A DNA stretch of 64,000 nt from Marinobacterium_A aestuariivivens (GTDB taxonomy: Bacteria; Pseudomonadota; Gammaproteobacteria; Pseudomonadales; Balneatricaceae). Location: contig NZ_JBHSWE010000001.1 of NCBI RefSeq assembly GCF_042661465.1, positions 310,001 to 374,000 of the forward strand, given 5' to 3'. Shown piece after piece: positions 11,421 through 20,552 of this stretch (positions are counted from its first letter, which is position 1; every line of letters begins with the position of its first letter). Both the position numbers and the translations under genes were made by a program. The notes below the pieces were generated by a model. The model did no database searches and was not told where the DNA came from. It saw only the letters and a program-made list of their open reading frames with translations.

Positions 11421-12297
11421 CAAAGAACTCGAAGACCTCGTCAAACCGACTGTACTCCAGCGTGAAGCAGTCACACCGGTCCACCAATCTGCAAGCCGCA
11501 TCGAACCCCACCTTGCCGAGAATATGATAGTTGAAGCTGTTGCCTATCAGCGCCATGAACGCATCCGGCTTTCGGCAGGCGCGAACCCTCAGAGGGCTGT
11601 TGGGCAGGTAGCGTGGAGTCACAATATGGGTCGGCATCGCATCCGCCGATGCCCTGGCAGCCGTTTCATCGGTCGGCTTCATCAACGCCACCACGCCTTT
11701 GGAGGTGTCGTAGAATTTTTCGGTCAGTTCCGCCCGGGGAAATAACCCCTGCAGCAGGTCGATCGATTCATTCTTCAGATTGACCGGGCGCCCGATCGGT
11801 GCCGCGCGTGTCGTTGACGGCTCCACCATCACGATCTCGTCCGAAAATAAACGCCAACCGTGCTGCATCAAGGCTGCTGCCAGCGTGCTTTTGCCGGATC
11901 CCGGCGGAGCCGGAAGAATCACCATGACGCCGTTTTTCTCGACGCCGGCCGCATGGAAATGCAGATAACGGTGATACTGATTGGCGATACACCAGTTCAA
12001 ACCCCACTCGAACAGCGGAACCGCCTGCTGAACCGGCAGGGGTTTGAACGGGGCGTAACCATCCAGATAGAAATTCGCCTGCGGACGAAACCAACGACGC
12101 AGAGACGCCGGCTGTTCAACCCGGATACGGAAGTCGACGAATACCGGGCGACTCGACGTCACACGAAATGACCGATAGAGAAAAGGAATCCACTTTTTGA
12201 TGTTACCCACAGGGGAACTCAGCGCGACCGTGAGTGCGCCTATATCGAAATACCAGGTATCGTCGCTGCCGGCGTCCGTCATATAAGAATGACTCAA
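11389..12297 (-). CDS. HprK-related kinase A (HPr-rel-A system)
   Basis: A protein of 302 residues related to HPr kinase/phosphorylase but not part of a sugar phosphotransferase system. The P-loop PAPPGSGKSTLAAAL is near residues 130-144, followed by WRLFSDEIVMVEP, the HprK-type acidic loop. The N-terminal 100 residues are a beta-rich domain with no catalytic motif I recognise. No HPr gene lies nearby, so the substrate is likely another cassette protein or a small molecule. It overlaps the PqqD-like gene by 4 bp (ATGA) at its start. Confidence 0.85.
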   Translation of the reverse strand: MSHSYMTDAGSDDTWYFDIGALTVALSSPVGNIKKWIPFLYRSFRVTSSRPVFVDFRIRVEQPASLRRWFRPQANFYLDGYAPFKPLPVQQAVPLFEWGLNWCIANQYHRYLHFHAAGVEKNGVMVILPAPPGSGKSTLAAALMQHGWRLFSDEIVMVEPSTTRAAPIGRPVNLKNESIDLLQGLFPRAELTEKFYDTSKGVVALMKPTDETAARASADAMPTHIVTPRYLPNSPLRVRACRKPDAFMALIGNSFNYHILGKVGFDAACRLVDRCDCFTLEYSRFDEVFEFFDGLCDGSRPG

Positions 12298-12572
12298 AGC
12301 ACGCGTACCAATTGATTGTCTTGCAGGGATTGCAGGATGTCGCCAACGATCAACGGTAAATCCTCGGCATCACCATACAATGCAGCGATTTGCCCAATCA
12401 GCGACTCGGTTGTCTGCGGAGGCTGCCCATCCAGGCAACAGAGGAGATCATCGGCAAGATCGCTAAGCTCGAACGTATCACCGGATAGTGGATGAAAAAC
12501 CACTGCACCGTCCTCCCAGCGCTTGGACGCTTCGGCATAATTGAACTCCAGGCTCCACCTCACATCATCCAT
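12294..12572 (-). CDS. PqqD-like peptide chaperone, HPr-rel-A type
   Basis: A 92-residue PqqD-family protein. PqqD homologues bind peptide substrates for modifying enzymes. The typical core is present: DGAVVFHPLSGDTFELSDLA near residues 22-41, then a helical half with LLCCLDG and IVGDILQSLQDNQLV. It is the usual PqqD length and sits just before the HprK-like kinase. This suggests that it presents a peptide or protein to the kinase or the nucleotidyltransferase. The start ATG at 12572 is 12 bp after the stop of the secreted-protein gene. Confidence 0.82.
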   Translation of the reverse strand: MDDVRWSLEFNYAEASKRWEDGAVVFHPLSGDTFELSDLADDLLCCLDGQPPQTTESLIGQIAALYGDAEDLPLIVGDILQSLQDNQLVRVL

Positions 12573-12583
12573 GCATTATCAAC

Positions 12584-13264
12584 CTATGACAATGAACAAG
12601 ACTGTACCAAAGCAGTACTTTCTACACTACTGGCGTTGAAGTGGGCGAGAATGTCCTCCAGTCGCATTTCCCGCGACATATCACCCGCGACCGTTGCCAT
12701 CGCCTCGGCGACCTCCAGTGCCGAATAGGGATAACTGATATTGGGATGCAGAGCATTCAGAAAAGCGGCACCGGCTTGCTGGGGGTAACCGGGGCCATCA
12801 TGCAGGTAATCCATAATCTGCATTCCAAAACCGCCCGCCCAGACGAGCGTGGAACCGAAGTTGACCAGTATTTGCGAAATCAAGCTGTCGAGCGTGGTCC
12901 CGCCTGCGAAGCTATATTTATTCGGATTATCCAGTTTGCCATTGAGATCGGAAACCTCGCAGGGCTCGATCTCCTTTGCGCCGCCGTTGCCGTTATACAT
13001 AGTTCCGAAATCGAGCGTCAAGGAGTTGCCTACGGGCCAGCATACAGGATGGGTGGCCATATACTGCGACGTCCTGCCATCCCCCAGTGCAGGACAGTCA
13101 TGAACGTGGTTGGAGAGGTTGCCACTCAGCATGCCCGAGATGGAGCACTCCTGCCCCCACGCCGACCGACTGGGCAGAGATGCCAGAATGGGCGTACCGG
13201 CCAGCCCGATCAGCAATCGGCGCCGGGTCGTGTCTGACATGGGTTGTTTCTCATCGGTATCCAT
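12584..13264 (-). CDS. Secreted protein with Tat-like signal, first gene of the HPr-rel-A cassette
   Basis: I do not recognise this 226-residue protein. Its N-terminus carries TTRRRLLIGLAGTPILASLP then SAWGQ, a twin-arginine-type signal with a cleavable end. The mature part has five cysteines and many Asn, Gly and Ser, and lacks a PEP-CTERM tail. It is the first gene after a sigma-54 promoter and a PEP-CTERM-type box, and is followed directly by the PqqD-like, kinase and nucleotidyltransferase genes. It could therefore be their substrate. An alternative start is ATG 13240 (MSDTTRRR). Function is unknown. Confidence 0.75.
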   Translation of the reverse strand: MDTDEKQPMSDTTRRRLLIGLAGTPILASLPSRSAWGQECSISGMLSGNLSNHVHDCPALGDGRTSQYMATHPVCWPVGNSLTLDFGTMYNGNGGAKEIEPCEVSDLNGKLDNPNKYSFAGGTTLDSLISQILVNFGSTLVWAGGFGMQIMDYLHDGPGYPQQAGAAFLNALHPNISYPYSALEVAEAMATVAGDMSREMRLEDILAHFNASSVESTALVQSCSLS

Positions 13265-13337
13265 AGTAGAAAATCCAAGACGTCTGGGAGCACCTCCTGA
13301 CGCTAAACCTCGAGTATCAGGCCGTCACTAAATAGTC

Positions 13338-13353
13338 AGCAATTTTCAAGCCA
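13338..13353 (-). promoter_or_regulatory. Sigma-54 promoter of the HPr-rel-A cassette
   Basis: Read on the minus strand this is tggcttgaaaattgct. It has the GG-N10-GC core and 12 of the main sigma-54 consensus positions (TGGCACG-N4-TTGCW), missing only the A-C of CACG. It lies about 75 bp before the start at 13264. Confidence 0.8.
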
Positions 13354-13404
13354 CAGAATTAACTGCTTGAAAAACAAAACCTTGACGAAATTTTTCCCGT
13401 TAAC

Positions 13405-13422
13405 TGTAAAAAAGCTGACGCC
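13405..13422 (-). promoter_or_regulatory. PEP-CTERM-type upstream box, copy 1
   Basis: On the + strand the sequence is tgtaaaaaagctgacgcc. It is nearly the same as the elements at 20324-20342 and 23586-23604. It sits 51-68 bp upstream of the sigma-54 core, where an NtrC-type activator such as PrsR would bind. Confidence 0.7.
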
Positions 13423-13462
13423 GTGGCGATCCTCGATGGCGTTGGCCCGCTCGCCAAAGACG

Positions 13463-14848
13463 TCAACCTCCCGGGTCGCTCTGGATTGCATGCTTTTCGA
13501 GCAACGAATACAGCGTCGGCCGAGTAATGCCGAGTAGTTCGGAGGCCCGGGAAATATTGTTGTTGGCAACTCCCAGGGCCTTCATGATCGCTCTCTTCTC
13601 CTCGGACTCACGCACCTGCCTGAGATTCAGGGGCAGGATGTCCAGCTCGTCCCCCACCGACAACCCCAGATCGCCGGCCGAAACCTGGCTGCCATCCGCC
13701 ATGATCACCGCGCGTTTGATCCTGTTCTCCAGCTGTCGCACGTTACCCGGCCACGAGTAGGCTTCCACCGCCCGGCAAGCCTCTTCGCTAAGGCCTTTCA
13801 ATCGCCGGCCCAGCTCGTCGCAGTAGCGGTTGAAAAAAGCGCGGGCTATCAGGACAGCATCGCCGGGGCGCGCCCGCAGCGGCGGTATGGTGATCACGAA
13901 TTCAGCGAGCCGGTAGTAGAGATCCTCCCGGAAACTGCCATTTAGCGTCATCTCCTCCAGATCCTGATGCGTCGCGCTGATAATCCGCACGTCGACCTCG
14001 ATCTCCTGGCGCCCACCGAGCCGCTCGATACACCTTTCCTGCAGAAACCGCAACAGCTTGGACTGAAGCGGCATCGGCATGTCACCGATCTCGTCCAGGA
14101 AAAGGGTGCCGCGATGGGCGGCTTCAACCTTCCCCGGCGTCTGTTTGACCGCGCCGGTAAAGGCGCCCTTTTCGTAACCGAAGAGTTCACTTTCCAACAA
14201 ATTATCCGGTATGGAGGCGCAGTTGATCGCTACGAAGCGCCGGTCACTGCGATCGCTCAAAGCGTGGATCGCCCTGGCCAGAACCTCCTTGCCGGTACCG
14301 CTTTCTCCCAGCAGGAGCGCACTGATATTCGCCGGCGCGATTCGTTCGACAAGCTTGCAAACTTCGAGCATTTCCGCCGAGGCGGCAATCACACCCTGCA
14401 GTGGCGAATTTTGCGACCGAATGGCCGCCAGCCTGCGATTCTCCTTCTCCAGATCGCGAAGCAGGAAAGCCCGCTCCAGAATCAGTCCCAGCTTATCCAG
14501 ATCCATGGGCTTCTGGCAGTAGTCATAAGCCCCCAGGCCGATCGCGTTGACCGCATTGAGCTTGTCGTCATTGCCGGTCAGGACGATAACCTTGGACTCG
14601 GGGTGAAGCTGCAGAATTTCCTGCAGCACCTGCATCCCCACCGAAGCATTGGCGGGGTCGGGTGGCAATCCCAGGTCCAGGGTGATCACATCCGGTTCGT
14701 ATCGCCTTACCTGAGTAATGGCGCTTTCCCGATCGGTCGCGAACACCAGTTCGTATTGATCCAGTCCCCATTTGAGCTGTTTCTGAAGCCCCAGGTCGTC
14801 CTCGACTACCAGTAGAAGCTTCTTGTCCCTTTCCCGGCCGTTGCTCAT
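13463..14848 (-). CDS. prsR: PEP-CTERM-box response regulator PrsR
   Basis: An NtrC-class sigma-54 activator of 461 residues. The receiver domain covers about residues 10-125, with the phospho-acceptor Asp near 58 (VITLDLGLPPD). The AAA+ domain has Walker A GESGTGKE near 177 and the sigma-54 contact loop GAFTGA near 240. A Fis-type HTH ends the protein (NNISRASELLGITRPTLYSL). It is the cognate partner of PrsK, whose stop overlaps its start by 4 bp. The box and sigma-54 promoters in this window are its likely targets, an inference from family and layout. Confidence 0.95.
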   Translation of the reverse strand: MSNGRERDKKLLLVVEDDLGLQKQLKWGLDQYELVFATDRESAITQVRRYEPDVITLDLGLPPDPANASVGMQVLQEILQLHPESKVIVLTGNDDKLNAVNAIGLGAYDYCQKPMDLDKLGLILERAFLLRDLEKENRRLAAIRSQNSPLQGVIAASAEMLEVCKLVERIAPANISALLLGESGTGKEVLARAIHALSDRSDRRFVAINCASIPDNLLESELFGYEKGAFTGAVKQTPGKVEAAHRGTLFLDEIGDMPMPLQSKLLRFLQERCIERLGGRQEIEVDVRIISATHQDLEEMTLNGSFREDLYYRLAEFVITIPPLRARPGDAVLIARAFFNRYCDELGRRLKGLSEEACRAVEAYSWPGNVRQLENRIKRAVIMADGSQVSAGDLGLSVGDELDILPLNLRQVRESEEKRAIMKALGVANNNISRASELLGITRPTLYSLLEKHAIQSDPGG

Positions 14849-16967
14849 ACCGCTTTACCTATCTCTGCTTCCAGCCCCTCGGTCACCGTATATGCCGGCA
14901 GCGTCACTTGAAATTCACTGCCCATCCCCGGTGCACTCCTGACCTCGAGGGATCCCTGGTTCTGGACAATGAATTGCCTGGCCTCGTAAACGCCGATCCC
15001 CATCCCGGCGCGTCCCTTGGTGGTATCAAAGGGCTTGAAAAGTCGCTCGCGCTGGAACTGCTCGCTCATGCCGCAACCATTGTCCATTACATTAAAGATA
15101 GCCATGCCGCCTCGATTTTCTAGCCGCAAACGGACAAAACCCTCCGCCGGGGTGGCCTCCTGAGCATTCTGAACCAGATGTCCCAGTACCGAGACGAGCT
15201 TGTCGCGCTCGATCTTCAGCTTTAAGGCCGTATCCGTGCCATCCGGAACCACCAGCTCCACCCTGGGTAGCTGATCCTTCTGGTTTTGCTGCACGGCTCG
15301 GGCAATCTCGAGCGCATCGACGATTTCCGCGCACGCGGTAATGGCACCCTGCTGTTTGAGCTGACTCAACATCCTTTTCATGCGCTGTACGGCACTGGCC
15401 AGGGTTTCCAGCGTGTCATCCACGAATTCGGGATTGCCCTTGTGCCGCTCGGCATTCTGGACAACCAGAGAGAGCTGAGCCACTACGTTCTTGATATCGT
15501 GTACCACGAACGCCGAGAAACGGTAAAAGGCTTCGAACTGACGGTTGGCCGCCAATTGGTCCGTGGTGTCCTTAAGCGCGATCAGTGCGGCCAGTTGGGA
15601 GCCCAGCGCCTTCAGCAGGTCGTGATCCTCCCAGTTTAGGGTGCGTTCCGCCCGCGGATGGGCCAAGCCGACCAGCCCGTGCAGAACGCCCTGATGCAGC
15701 AACGGCACCAACAACCAGATCTGTTCTCCCGCCAACAGGCGATCCGCTATCCGTAGGCCACCATAGCGAGAGGGTGCAAGCCGATATTCCGGCACATCGA
15801 TAACCCAACCACTCTCCTGGCAGAAGTCGAGCAAGGCTCCATCCTCGGAGTTCGACAGCTTGGGCAGCGACCCGATACTGCGACAGCCCTTGACGACGAA
15901 ATGCCCGCCTTCGCGCACCCAGAGAATCCCGCCCGGGCTATCCAGGGGATTGGCCATCCCCAGAATCAACTGCTCGTAATAGCGATCATCCAGCGGCAGC
16001 GTGGAAAAGCGCTCGTTGGCCTTCATCCATTCCGCACGGTAATCGTACTTGTAGGATAAAAAGTGCTTGCTGACCCAGACAGCGACGATCGAGCGGAAAC
16101 GCCCCGAACCCACCAGCAGGCACAGGATGGAGAGCGCGAGCACGACAAATACCACCTGGACCGCGCTGCCCAGGTCGGAACCGAACCAGCGCAGGTAGTA
16201 ACCGACCATCGACATGACCAGCAGATAGATGCCCGCCAGGAACAGACCGGTTGAGAAAAACACCGCCTGATGAGACAGGTATACCTGCCGTTCCCCGGTT
16301 TTGCTGCGGGCGATGGACACGGCCATCAGCGGCGCCATCATCGCGCAGACGCCGCCCCGCACCTGCCAAAGCGTCGCGTCCACCCGTTGAAACAGCAGAG
16401 CATCGGAGTAGAGCAGGAAATCGTAACCGAACACGACGGCCGTTCCGATGCAGAAAAACTTGACCGACCAACGCTGCTCCCGGGGGATATTGCGGTACCA
16501 CTGTTCCAGCAGCACGAGCACGATAACCACCAGCACGAAGGGACCCAGGAGGACAGGAGGGACCGGCAGGGCCCTGCCCTGCTCTTGTGCCCCTGGTTGT
16601 AACAGATTGCCCAGCAACAGCACGATCAGCAGCAGGAAGAATCCCCACAGCCACCCACTGGCCCAAAACTGTCGTGCACGAATGCCCTGATTGCACGCGT
16701 GCAGCTGCCACAACAGCAGGACCCAACTGGCATCTCGCATGATTTCGAGAAAAAGCGATTCGGGTCTGGCGTGGCCTGCTCGCCCGGGATACCGAGAAGC
16801 TCCCCGTCGCCATACAGACCGAGATAGCCGGACCAAAGGACCATCATCCCCAGGGCCAGCAACAGCCAGCCGCCCTGCAGCCGTCCGCGCCAGAGAAACA
16901 GGGCCAGCACCAGGACGATGGCATAGACCAGGGTCGCGGCCAGATAACTGTATCCGGCAATCATCAT
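14845..16967 (-). CDS. prsK: PEP-CTERM system histidine kinase PrsK (frameshifted)
   Basis: A membrane histidine kinase of about 707 residues. The N-terminal third has about nine hydrophobic segments, starting MMIAGYSYLAATLVYAIVLV. A GAF-like domain covers about residues 340-480. The H-box is AFVVHDIKNVVAQL, and the ATPase has N (LVQNAQEA), G1 (DNGCGM) and G2 (GRAGMGIGVYEAR) boxes. The frame breaks near 16783-16788 (+ strand ccc/ggg). Healing it joins the first two membrane segments to the rest. It shares a likely operon with PrsR and the protease upstream. The signal sensed is unknown. Confidence 0.93.
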
Positions 16968-17038
16968 TGGCAGCTCAACCCCATCATGGCTTTGCCTCCA
17001 GCGCCCTCGGAACCGACCCGCGGGGGCACCTCCTGCGC

Positions 17039-17824
17039 TCAACCACCCGTCAACCTTGCCAAGAGTTCATGCAGGTAACGCACAGGGATCGCATAGCTGA
17101 TACCACTGGGTTCACTCAATGCATCCTCTTTGGTCGATTTAACGGCGATACCGTTGAGAATTCCGACCACGGTACCGTTTTCCGGGTCATAGAGCGGACT
17201 GCCGCTGTTGCCGGGATAAGCGGTGGCGTCCAGTTGGTATACCATCAGCGGATTCCGAAGCCGTTGGATCTTCCGAGCCGTCAGCTCGCGCGACGATTGC
17301 GCCGGTGTCGCCATCGGTGTGATGCTGGAGATCATGCCACGGTGGGTCACGGGGTAAAGTCCCAGGACGGCGCCCAACGGAAACCCGGTAAAGGCATAGT
17401 TCTCCCCCTCTCGAACGGTCTTCCGGGTGGACAGTGTCAATGCAGGCAGCCGGGCGGAGACTTTCAGCAGCGCCAGGTCATGCTCCCGTTCAGAAGCGAC
17501 CACCTGCGCCGGAACCACCCTTGGATTGTTCCCGGTACCGACAAAAACCACCAGTTGCTCCTTCTTGAGATCGTCGAGTTCGATCTCGACGACATGGGCA
17601 TTGGTCGCAACATGGTGTCCATCGCCCACGACGAAGCCGGTGCCCAACAAGCGCGAAGAGGGACGCCGGGTTGGCACATGGGTCCCGATGCCGACGATCG
17701 ACGGCTTGACGGTCGAGAGTGTGTCCGCCAGTTCCGACGCCTGGCCGTAGCCGCTGCCGAGCCCCGTGCTCAAGATCAACCAAAGCCAGGCCCAGACGCC
17801 ACGATGTATTCCCCGCCCGTCCAT
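17039..17824 (-). CDS. Trypsin-like serine protease with signal peptide
   Basis: An exported S1-family protease of 261 residues. I chose ATG 17824 because it has gggagg just upstream and starts a clean signal peptide (VWAWLWLILSTGLGSGYGQA). The triad is visible: His in ATNAHVV, Asp in HDLALLKV, Ser in YPGNSGSPLYDP. There is no PDZ domain, unlike DegP. It lies 71 bp upstream of prsK on the same strand, so it may be co-expressed with the two-component system. It could trim or check sorted envelope proteins, but nothing in the sequence names a substrate. Confidence 0.88.
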   Translation of the reverse strand: MDGRGIHRGVWAWLWLILSTGLGSGYGQASELADTLSTVKPSIVGIGTHVPTRRPSSRLLGTGFVVGDGHHVATNAHVVEIELDDLKKEQLVVFVGTGNNPRVVPAQVVASEREHDLALLKVSARLPALTLSTRKTVREGENYAFTGFPLGAVLGLYPVTHRGMISSITPMATPAQSSRELTARKIQRLRNPLMVYQLDATAYPGNSGSPLYDPENGTVVGILNGIAVKSTKEDALSEPSGISYAIPVRYLHELLARLTGG

Positions 17825-18048
17825 TACGCCTCCCTCGTACTGATCACCCCCTACCGACAACAAGGAGCAACTGCTGAGCAGTATAGTCACGAAACCCTTT
17901 CCCGGGTGATCGAGCGTCTCGGGTCGAAGAATCTCCGTCGTCATCAAGGCTTCGCCCTGTGGCAATCTCGACTAAGCTTATCGACGACGCAGTCACTGAA
18001 TCTGTCGCCCGCAAGGTGCCCCTACCTGAGTGACAAGGAGATCGGACC

Positions 18049-18921
18049 ATGTCGCCCGAGCACCCGCCACCTTCACCCTGTTATGTACTCACGATCGATG
18101 TAGAGGATTACTTCCAGGTGGCGGCGTTCGAAAAGGTTATCTCCCCCGATTGCTGGGACCAGTATCCCTGTCAGGTCGAAGCCAACGTCCAACGTCTCAT
18201 CGCCTCGCTCGAGGCCAGGGTGCATACGAAAACCAAAGCGACTTTTTTTGTCCTCGGCTGGATTGCCGAGCGTTACCCCGCCCTGATCCGGGAGATCGCC
18301 ACGCAGGGCCATGAAATCGCCAGTCACGGCTACCACCACCAACGCCTGAACCATCTTTCTCAACGGGAGTTCCGGGAAGATATCCGCGCTTCCAAGGCAT
18401 TGCTGGAAGATCTTATCGGGGCGCCGGTGACGGGCTACCGGGCCCCCAGTTTTTCTTTCGACGAAAACAGGCCCTGGATTCAGGATGAACTTCAAGCGGC
18501 GGGGTACCGCTACAGCTCCAGCATCAACCCGGTTCCACATGATCTGTACGGCTATCGGAAGGCACCGCGCACGCCTTTCCTTTGGGACAATGGCCTGCTC
18601 GAAGTCCCGGTGGCCACGGCTGAAGTATTCAACCGACGCATTCCCTGTGCCGGTGGCGGCTATTTCAGGCTCTACCCCTACGCCCTGTCGAAACGGCTGC
18701 TGCAAAGGGCCGCCCGGCAGCTGGGAGGGCCGGTCGTTTTTTATGTTCATCCCTGGGAGATCGCACCCGATCAGCCAAGGATTCGCGCGGCTTCGGTTAA
18801 ATCGAAGTTCCGGCATTATCTGAACCTGCACCGGACACAGCCGAGGCTGGAGCGGCTGCTAGGCGATTTTCAGTGGGGGAAAATGTGCGATCTGCCGGTC
18901 GTTGCGCATCACCCGGAGTAA
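18049..18921 (+). CDS. Polysaccharide deacetylase, XrtA system type
   Basis: A NodB-fold carbohydrate esterase of 290 residues, most like the PEP-CTERM-locus deacetylases (TIGR03006 type). Catalytic parts are TIDVEDYFQ near residues 15-23 (Asp pair), the metal motif SHGYHH near 97, RAPSFSF near 129 and the C-terminal HPWEI near 245. It should remove N-acetyl groups from amino sugars of the polymer. No signal peptide is seen. The start ATG at 18049 has aaggag 11-16 bp upstream. It is divergent from the protease gene. A decayed copy of its last 14 codons lies at 20442-20483. Confidence 0.93.
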   Translation: MSPEHPPPSPCYVLTIDVEDYFQVAAFEKVISPDCWDQYPCQVEANVQRLIASLEARVHTKTKATFFVLGWIAERYPALIREIATQGHEIASHGYHHQRLNHLSQREFREDIRASKALLEDLIGAPVTGYRAPSFSFDENRPWIQDELQAAGYRYSSSINPVPHDLYGYRKAPRTPFLWDNGLLEVPVATAEVFNRRIPCAGGGYFRLYPYALSKRLLQRAARQLGGPVVFYVHPWEIAPDQPRIRAASVKSKFRHYLNLHRTQPRLERLLGDFQWGKMCDLPVVAHHPE

Positions 18922-18942
18922 GCGGCGGCTATTCGCCGCCGC
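18922..18942 (+). terminator. Stem-loop after the deacetylase gene
   Basis: An 8-bp perfect stem gcggcggc / gccgccgc with a tattc loop lies directly after the stop. The T tract is weak (attatt), so it may terminate poorly or only stabilise the RNA. Confidence 0.6.
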
Positions 18943-19088
18943 ATTATTGATTTCCATCAAGCCGGCAGCATTTTACCGAGATCGCCAGGCGTGGCCGGGG
19001 CCGGTACTTTGTTGCCGGTTAACAGCCATGCCGGGTCCCTGGAAAAAGGCCGTGGCGGTTGGTGCACTACCCTTGTCGAGTTAAGCGA

Positions 19089-20152
19089 TCAACGCCTTCC
19101 CAGGAAACGGCTCCGGCCAACCACCCCAGGAACAACAGCCCCAGGGCGAAAAACAGTACAGTGTCGGGCTCGGGGACCGGCACTGCTTCAAAGGCTTGGT
19201 TGGCATCCGCCTGGAACAGGATATCGGGGCCGCTGAAGCCGTTGATATCGCCGATTTCAAGGCCGCCTCCCAAGCTAGTGTTGATGGTGCCTCCCAGGCC
19301 GTCATCGAAGGAATTGGACGGATTGGTTTCGTCGAACGGCAGGACGTTGGAGGTATTGAAGAACAGGCCCTGCGCCAGCGAAAGGATATCGGTTTCAAAG
19401 AAATCACTGTCCTGGAAAGTCACGCCTGCAGTCAGTTGAGTGGCACCTTCGCCACCAATCGATTGCTGGCCACCCCATTGATCGGTACCGAACTGATCGA
19501 GCAGACCGGTGATCAGAACATCGCCGGCACCGAAATCGCCGCTGCCGTCCACGTCCTCGAAGGTGAAGGTGGCGGTGAAGTTTCCACTCAGACTGACCAG
19601 TTCGGCACTCAGGATCAGCTGGCCGTCACCATATCCCAGCCCGGTCAAGGCATCGGATTTTTGCCCGGTGGCATCGGAAAGGTCGTCGAACCAGATCTCG
19701 AAGAAGTTGACCGTCGGGGTGCCTGCCTGCGTCAGTGTGAGAGTCTGGTCAAAAGTGAGGATATTGTGACCATTCTGGTCATTGCCGGTATCCGTCACAG
19801 CGCTGTTTACCACCGAGGTGATGGTTTCGGTAAAGCCGGTGATAAAGGTGATCTCAATTCCGGTACCGGCCACATTCAGCCCGGTGGGTGCTCCGGCGGG
19901 GTTGCCGTCAGTGTCCGCAAAGCCTTGCAGCGCTGCGTGAGCGTAGAGTTCGAATTCGGAGCCTTGCCCGGTGAGAACGGCATCATTCGCAAGCGCGCTG
20001 CCCACAGCCCAATCGAAGGAACCAACTTGAAAAGTGCCATTGGTGGCATCGGTGCCATCGGGGTCGAAGATTATGGTATCGGCGGCGAGTGCCGGCGGCG
20101 GCAGGGTATAGGCCAGTATGAATCCCGTGGCCATCAGTGTCTTCTTGAGCAT
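19089..20152 (-). CDS. PEP-CTERM secreted protein 1 (frameshifted in the tail)
   Basis: An exported protein of about 354 residues with a signal peptide (ATGFILAYTLPPPALA). Its beta-rich, Asp- and Gly-rich body starts DTIIFDPDGTDATNG. The PEP-CTERM tail VPEPDTVLFFALGLLFLG is complete. As written the frame then runs to 19067 with a non-basic end. Adding one G to the run 19124-19127 gives GVVGRSRFLGRR and a stop at 19089-19091, matching the tail of protein 3 (FAGRSRYLARS). It would be processed by an exosortase and moved to the envelope. It is a close paralogue of protein 3 and even shares its downstream sequence. Confidence 0.9.
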
Positions 20153-20233
20153 AAGAGTCCCTTCTTTTCTTTATATTCTTGCCTGGAGGCGTGAACCCAA
20201 GGGTGCGTTTCAGTCTGCTATATCTATTTAATA

Positions 20234-20249
20234 GGCATACATCATGCTT
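20234..20249 (-). promoter_or_regulatory. Weak sigma-54-like promoter for PEP-CTERM gene 1
   Basis: The minus strand reads aagcatgatgtatgcc. This has AG-N10-GC instead of GG-N10-GC. Its place between the box (75-108 bp upstream) and the gene start mirrors the two better promoters. Confidence 0.4.
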
Positions 20250-20323
20250 GTTTTAAAATTTATATTAGAAACAAATAGATAAGAATAACGGTCCGGAGGT
20301 GAAAGGCTTTATTGACCGAACTG

Positions 20324-20342
20324 TGTAAAAAAAGTCGACGCC
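20324..20342 (-). promoter_or_regulatory. PEP-CTERM-type upstream box, copy 2
   Basis: On the + strand it reads tgtaaaaaaagtcgacgcc, and it lies 172 bp before the start of PEP-CTERM gene 1. It matches copies 1 and 3. Confidence 0.7.
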
Positions 20343-20441
20343 GTTACTGCTGACGACATCGAAGATGTCCTGTTCATCCGCGGATGCGCAACATCCGGAT
20401 GCGCTGCATTCAATACAGCGGTTATACGAAATCCAAAGCCG

Positions 20442-20483
20442 AAGATGTGCGACCTGCCGGTCGTGACACATCACTCGGGATAA
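20442..20483 (+). pseudogene. Remnant of a second deacetylase gene, last 14 codons
   Basis: The frame KMCDLPVVTHHSG-stop aligns without gaps to the last codons of the deacetylase gene at 18880-18921 (KMCDLPVVAHHPE-stop). 34 of 42 bases are the same. Most changes are synonymous or near the end. No start or upstream body is seen. It lies just past the 3' end of secreted-protein gene 2, as the intact deacetylase lies past gene 1. Confidence 0.75.
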
Positions 20484-20499
20484 ATGCATGGGAGCACGA

Positions 20500-20533
20500 A
20501 AAACCTCCTCGAGGTAGGCTCGAGGAGGCTTTT
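20500..20533 (-). terminator. Terminator of secreted-protein gene 2
   Basis: A 9-bp perfect stem, cctcctcga (20504-20512) with tcgaggagg (20520-20528), has a 7-base loop. On the minus strand a short T run follows (tttttcg). It lies 20 bp past the stop at 20553. Confidence 0.85.
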
Positions 20534-20552
20534 CGTTGGACGACTGGCCCGA

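Noticed and set aside
17825..18048. tggcaatctcgactaagc before the deacetylase as a sigma-54 promoter
   Set aside because: The GG to GC distance is 13, not 10, and no box lies upstream.
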